A stretch of 33,426 nucleotides of DNA from Gammaproteobacteria bacterium (GTDB lineage Bacteria; Pseudomonadota; Gammaproteobacteria; Ga0077536), in assembly GCA_019747795.1 (NCBI GenBank), contig JAIEQK010000051.1, positions 1 to 33,426 of the forward strand, given 5' to 3'. Both the position numbers and the translations under genes were made by a program. The notes under the pieces are model-generated. The model saw only the letters and a list, made by a program, of their open reading frames with translations. It ran no database searches and was not told the origin of the DNA. Every line of letters begins with the position of its first letter. The stretch's first letter is position 1. Below are positions 31,112 through 33,426 of this stretch, one piece after another.

Positions 31112-31618
31112 TCAACTGGCCAGACGCTGCTGCTCTTTGATGAGCTTCTTGCGGATGCGGGTCTGCTTCAGCTGCGACAGGTAGTCGACGAAGAGCTTGC
31201 CTTCGAGGTGGTCCATCTCGTGCTGGATGCACACCGCCAGCAGACCATCGGTCTCGACTTCGAATGGCTGGCCCTGGGCGTCCAGGGCCGCGACGCGCAC
31301 CCAGTCGGCGCGGCTGACATTCTCGAAGATGCCCGGCACGGACAGGCAGCCTTCCTCCATTTCCTCTTCGCCGCGTCGCTCGATGATTTCCGGGTTGACC
31401 AAGCACAGCGGCGCCTGCTTGTCGCTCGATACATCGATGACGATCACCCGCTGTTGGACATTGATCTGGGTCGCGGCGAGCCCGATGCCGGGCGCCGCGT
31501 ACATGGTCTCGAACATGTCCTCCACCAGCGTCACGAGCGCCGTGTCGAACACGCTCACGGGCTCGGCCTTCAGCCTGAGCCGCGGGTCGGGATGATGGAG
31601 GATCTGCCGCAGGGCCAT
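31112..31618 (-). CDS. def: peptide deformylase
   Basis: Def removes the formyl group from nascent proteins and needs a metal (Fe/Zn/Ni). The 168-residue protein has the three canonical motifs: GIGLAATQ at 44-51, EEGCLSVP (89 onward, with metal ligand Cys91) and [12 protein letters not shown] with His133, catalytic Glu134 and His137. The C-terminal helix is normal ('[20 protein letters not shown]'). It is the first gene of the minus-strand run def-fmt-rsmB-DUF4390-ntrY-ntrX-TPR. It is divergent from the LysM gene across an AT-rich gap of 163 nt. A sigma-70-like promoter can be seen upstream. Confidence 0.98.
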   Translation of the reverse strand: MALRQILHHPDPRLRLKAEPVSVFDTALVTLVEDMFETMYAAPGIGLAATQINVQQRVIVIDVSSDKQAPLCLVNPEIIERRGEEEMEEGCLSVPGIFENVSRADWVRVAALDAQGQPFEVETDGLLAVCIQHEMDHLEGKLFVDYLSQLKQTRIRKKLIKEQQRLAS

Positions 31619-31648
31619 GCCGTCACCGGAAATCGTCTTGCTGTCGCG

Positions 31649-31677
31649 AGGATATCTCTAAGGCACTGATTACTCAA
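31649..31677 (-). promoter_or_regulatory. candidate sigma-70 promoter for def
   Basis: On the minus strand TTGAGT (31677-31672) and TATCCT (31654-31649) are spaced by 17 nt, four of six matches each. The -10 end is 30 nt from the def ATG at 31618. The surrounding gap is distinctly AT-richer than the coding DNA, which supports a promoter. Confidence 0.45.
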
Positions 31678-31723
31678 ACAGAATTACGTCCGCGGCGCAC
31701 CGCCTGGGCGCCCTTTTTAAGTA

Positions 31724-31751
31724 TTTCATTTTTGCCTTGTTCTGCTAAACT
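31724..31751 (+). promoter_or_regulatory. candidate extended -10 promoter for the LysM gene
   Basis: TG-C-TAAACT (31743-31751) looks like an extended -10 element, and TTTCAT at 31724-31729 lies 16 nt before its hexamer. It sits in the same AT-rich divergent gap, about 30 nt upstream of the LysM start. TTGCCT at 31732-31737 is another possible -35 but is too close. Confidence 0.35.
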
Positions 31752-31781
31752 ACATTAAGGACGTCATGTAAGAGCGTTGAC

Positions 31782-32954
31782 ATGTCGGGGAAATTTTCCG
31801 TTTTTCTCGCCGCGCTGCTGGTCTGCGCCATTGCAGCCGCAGACGAGGTGCAGCTGCGCGCCGACAGGCCTGCGACCTACACCGTCGTCAAGGGTGACAC
31901 GCTGTGGGATATCTCGGGCCGCTTCCTGACCCATCCCTGGCAGTGGCCCTCGATCTGGCATGCGAACCCGCAGATCGCCGATCCGCACTGGATCTATCCT
32001 GGCGACGTCCTCACCCTGGTCTACGTGGACGGCAAGCCGCAGCTCAAGGTGGTCGACCGCAACATCAAGCTGTCGCCCTCGGTCCGCAGCGTCGCGCATG
32101 CCGAGCACGTGCATGCCATTCCGCTCGATGCTGTGGCGCCGTTCCTGAGCCGCCCGCGCGTGGTGTCCGAGGCCGAGCTCGACGCGGCCGCCTACGTGGT
32201 CGGCTCGCAGGACGAGCACCTGGCCTACGGCGCCGGATTCCGCGTCTACGTGCGCAACCTGGGCGCCCCGGACACCGCCAAGTTTTCAGTCTATCGCCGC
32301 GGCGGCCTGTACCGCGACCCGGACACCAACACCATTCTCGGCTACGAGGCCGAGCACGTGGCCGATGCCCTGGTCGAGAAGTTCGGCGACCCGGCCACGG
32401 TGCAGATCGTCAATTCCAGCAAGGAAGTGATGAACGGCGACCGCCTCCTGCCGCAGACCGAAGACACCATGCAGGAGTTCTATCCGCATGCCCCCGCCGC
32501 TCCGGTCGACGCCAAGATCATCTCGGCCATGGGCGGCATCGCGCAGATCAGCCAGCACCAGGTGGTGGTCCTGAACCGCGGTCTCAAGGATGGTATCGAG
32601 CCGGGCCACGTGCTGGCCATCTACCAGCGCGGCAAAGTCGTGCGCGACTCGGTGGGTGGCGATGTCGCCTACCAGAACGCCGAGGCCGAGCGGGAGCGCA
32701 TGGAGCGTGAGGCGCCGACCGGTCCCGGGCGGCTGTGGGCCAGCGTGGTCAACGACTTGCGTCAAATCGATCGCGATGCGCGCGACTTCGTCGGCACCCC
32801 GGTCAAGGGCAGCAACGCGGTCACCGTGCAGCTGCCGGAGGAGCGGGCGGGCGAACTGATGGTGTTCCGCGCGTTCGAGGGCGTGAGCTACGGGCTCGTG
32901 ATGCGCCTCGAGCGGCCCGTCTACGTGATGGACAGCGCGCGCAACCCCGACTGA
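31782..32954 (+). CDS. secreted LysM-domain protein
   Basis: This 390-residue envelope protein has a signal peptide ('[18 protein letters not shown]', cut around residue 20-22). A single LysM peptidoglycan-binding domain follows at about residues 33-79 ('[16 protein letters not shown]' ... '[14 protein letters not shown]'). The ~300-residue rest has no family I can name, apart from repeated short beta-like stretches ('[20 protein letters not shown]'). Such long LysM proteins commonly lie between def and dprA in gammaproteobacteria, divergent from def. It probably binds the cell wall. ATG 31782 is supported by the signal peptide. A hairpin follows its stop. Confidence 0.93.
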   Translation: MSGKFSVFLAALLVCAIAAADEVQLRADRPATYTVVKGDTLWDISGRFLTHPWQWPSIWHANPQIADPHWIYPGDVLTLVYVDGKPQLKVVDRNIKLSPSVRSVAHAEHVHAIPLDAVAPFLSRPRVVSEAELDAAAYVVGSQDEHLAYGAGFRVYVRNLGAPDTAKFSVYRRGGLYRDPDTNTILGYEAEHVADALVEKFGDPATVQIVNSSKEVMNGDRLLPQTEDTMQEFYPHAPAAPVDAKIISAMGGIAQISQHQVVVLNRGLKDGIEPGHVLAIYQRGKVVRDSVGGDVAYQNAEAERERMEREAPTGPGRLWASVVNDLRQIDRDARDFVGTPVKGSNAVTVQLPEERAGELMVFRAFEGVSYGLVMRLERPVYVMDSARNPD

Positions 32955-32969
32955 CGCGCTCCCGCCCGG

Positions 32970-32994
32970 CGCCGGCCGTGCCAAACGGCCGGCG
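32970..32994 (+). terminator. GC-rich hairpin after the LysM gene
   Basis: CGCCGGCCGT (32970-32979) and ACGGCCGGCG (32985-32994) form a perfect ten-base-pair stem with a five-base loop, 16 nt beyond the LysM stop. There is no T-tract, so it is a terminator-like or RNA-stabilising hairpin. TATGAT at 33002-33007, just after it, could be the -10 box of dprA. Confidence 0.55.
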
Positions 32995-33039
32995 GCATGG
33001 CTATGATGACCGCCGGTGTACAACGGATTGGACATCGCC

Positions 33040-33426
33040 ATGCTGCGCAGGATCCTCGCGCTTCACGCCGCGCTTTACCGTGCCCCTCGCGCCTTGCCCG
33101 AGGCTGTCGCGGCCTTCGAACAGTCACTGCCTCCCGAACACCTCGACTTCATCCTGAACGCTGTCGCCGCCCGCGGTGCGGCGCCCGACTGGACGGCGGC
33201 CGACCAGGCGCTCGACTGGCTGGCGGCGCCCGGGCGGGGCGTGCTCCTGCTCGGAAGCGCCGGCTACCCGCCGTTGCTGCGCGCGACGGCGGCGCCCCCG
33301 GTGCTGCTGTTCGTCGACGGTGACCCGTCGGCGCTCGCAAGCCCGCAGATCGCGGTGGTCGGCAGCCGCCAGGCGACCCCCCGCGGCCGCGACATCGCGC
33401 TCGAATTCGCCCGCGGCCTCGCGGTC
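33040..33426 (+). CDS. dprA: DNA-processing protein DprA, 3' truncated by window edge
   Basis: DprA (Smf) loads RecA onto single-stranded DNA during natural transformation. The frame is open to the window end, giving the first 129 residues. The N-terminal SAM-like region is followed by 'YPPLLRATAAPPVLLFVDGD' and 'IAVVGSRQATPRGRDIA', the start of the Rossmann-like DprA domain and hallmark of the family. ATG 33040 was chosen. An in-frame GTG at 33016 would add eight residues. The gene is 85 nt downstream of the LysM gene on the same strand. The def-LysM-dprA neighbourhood is common in gammaproteobacteria. Confidence 0.93.
   Translation, partial: MLRRILALHAALYRAPRALPEAVAAFEQSLPPEHLDFILNAVAARGAAPDWTAADQALDWLAAPGRGVLLLGSAGYPPLLRATAAPPVLLFVDGDPSALASPQIAVVGSRQATPRGRDIALEFARGLAV

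Noticed and set aside
1-33426. tRNA, rRNA, CRISPR, insertion sequences, integrated phage or toxin-antitoxin genes
   Set aside because: Looked for in all gaps and in the frames; no cloverleaf, array, transposase or integrase beyond XerC was seen.

Overview
This is an essentially complete stretch of GC-rich bacterial chromosome carrying mostly housekeeping genes. No tRNA, rRNA, phage, insertion-sequence or CRISPR signature was seen. Gene content and order point to a gammaproteobacterium: dapF-DUF484-xerC, hslVU-DUF971-ubiE-ubiJ-ubiB, gpmI divergent from a YibN-type rhodanese with secB-gpsA and trmL nearby, and def-fmt-rsmB-DUF4390-ntrYX next to a LysM gene and dprA. The finer lineage cannot be fixed by eye. 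A VPLPA-type C-terminal sorting signal and a REP-type palindrome suggest an environmental, exosortase-bearing, high-GC gammaproteobacterium.

Layout. (1) 1-7.9 kb: the 3' part of a family 5 (peptide) ABC substrate-binding protein, overlapped by a YkuD-domain gene that lacks a signal peptide. Then come an exported DUF3106-like protein, an unknown protein with an internal export-like segment, and a two-span membrane protein on the minus strand. Two DppB/DppC-type permeases, nagZ and a TraB/GumN-family protein follow. Read together, this looks like a peptidoglycan-peptide import and recycling neighbourhood (inference). (2) 7.9-15.7 kb: a compact plus-strand run for diaminopimelate epimerisation (dapF), chromosome dimer resolution (xerC), the HslVU protease and ubiquinone synthesis (ubiE, ubiJ, ubiB). 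(3) 15.74-15.84 kb: an inverted pair of REP-like palindromes at the convergent ubiB/ctpA junction. (4) 15.9-19.0 kb, minus strand: gpmI then ctpA. (5) 19.1-21.1 kb, plus strand: rhodanese, secB, gpsA. (6) 21.1-22.8 kb: an accessory pocket with a GPR1/FUN34/YaaH-like membrane protein and an exported VPLPA-CTERM protein, lying between gpsA and trmL. (7) 22.8-24.3 kb: trmL (minus) divergent from a class 1B-type dihydroorotate dehydrogenase (plus). (8) 24.3-31.6 kb: a long minus-strand run def, fmt, rsmB, DUF4390, ntrY, ntrX, TPR with mostly overlapping junctions. (9) 31.6-33.4 kb: a divergent promoter region, the LysM protein, a hairpin, and dprA running off the right edge.

The most interesting points are the signal-less YkuD protein inside a peptide-transport/NagZ neighbourhood, and an NtrX-like regulator whose AAA+ domain lacks GAFTGA and has a changed Walker B. 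Also notable are a class 1B-type PyrD without a visible PyrK partner, the orphan VPLPA-CTERM protein, the unknown protein with an internal export signal, and the REP pair. I did not find a clearly novel multi-gene system. The recycling cluster is the nearest candidate.
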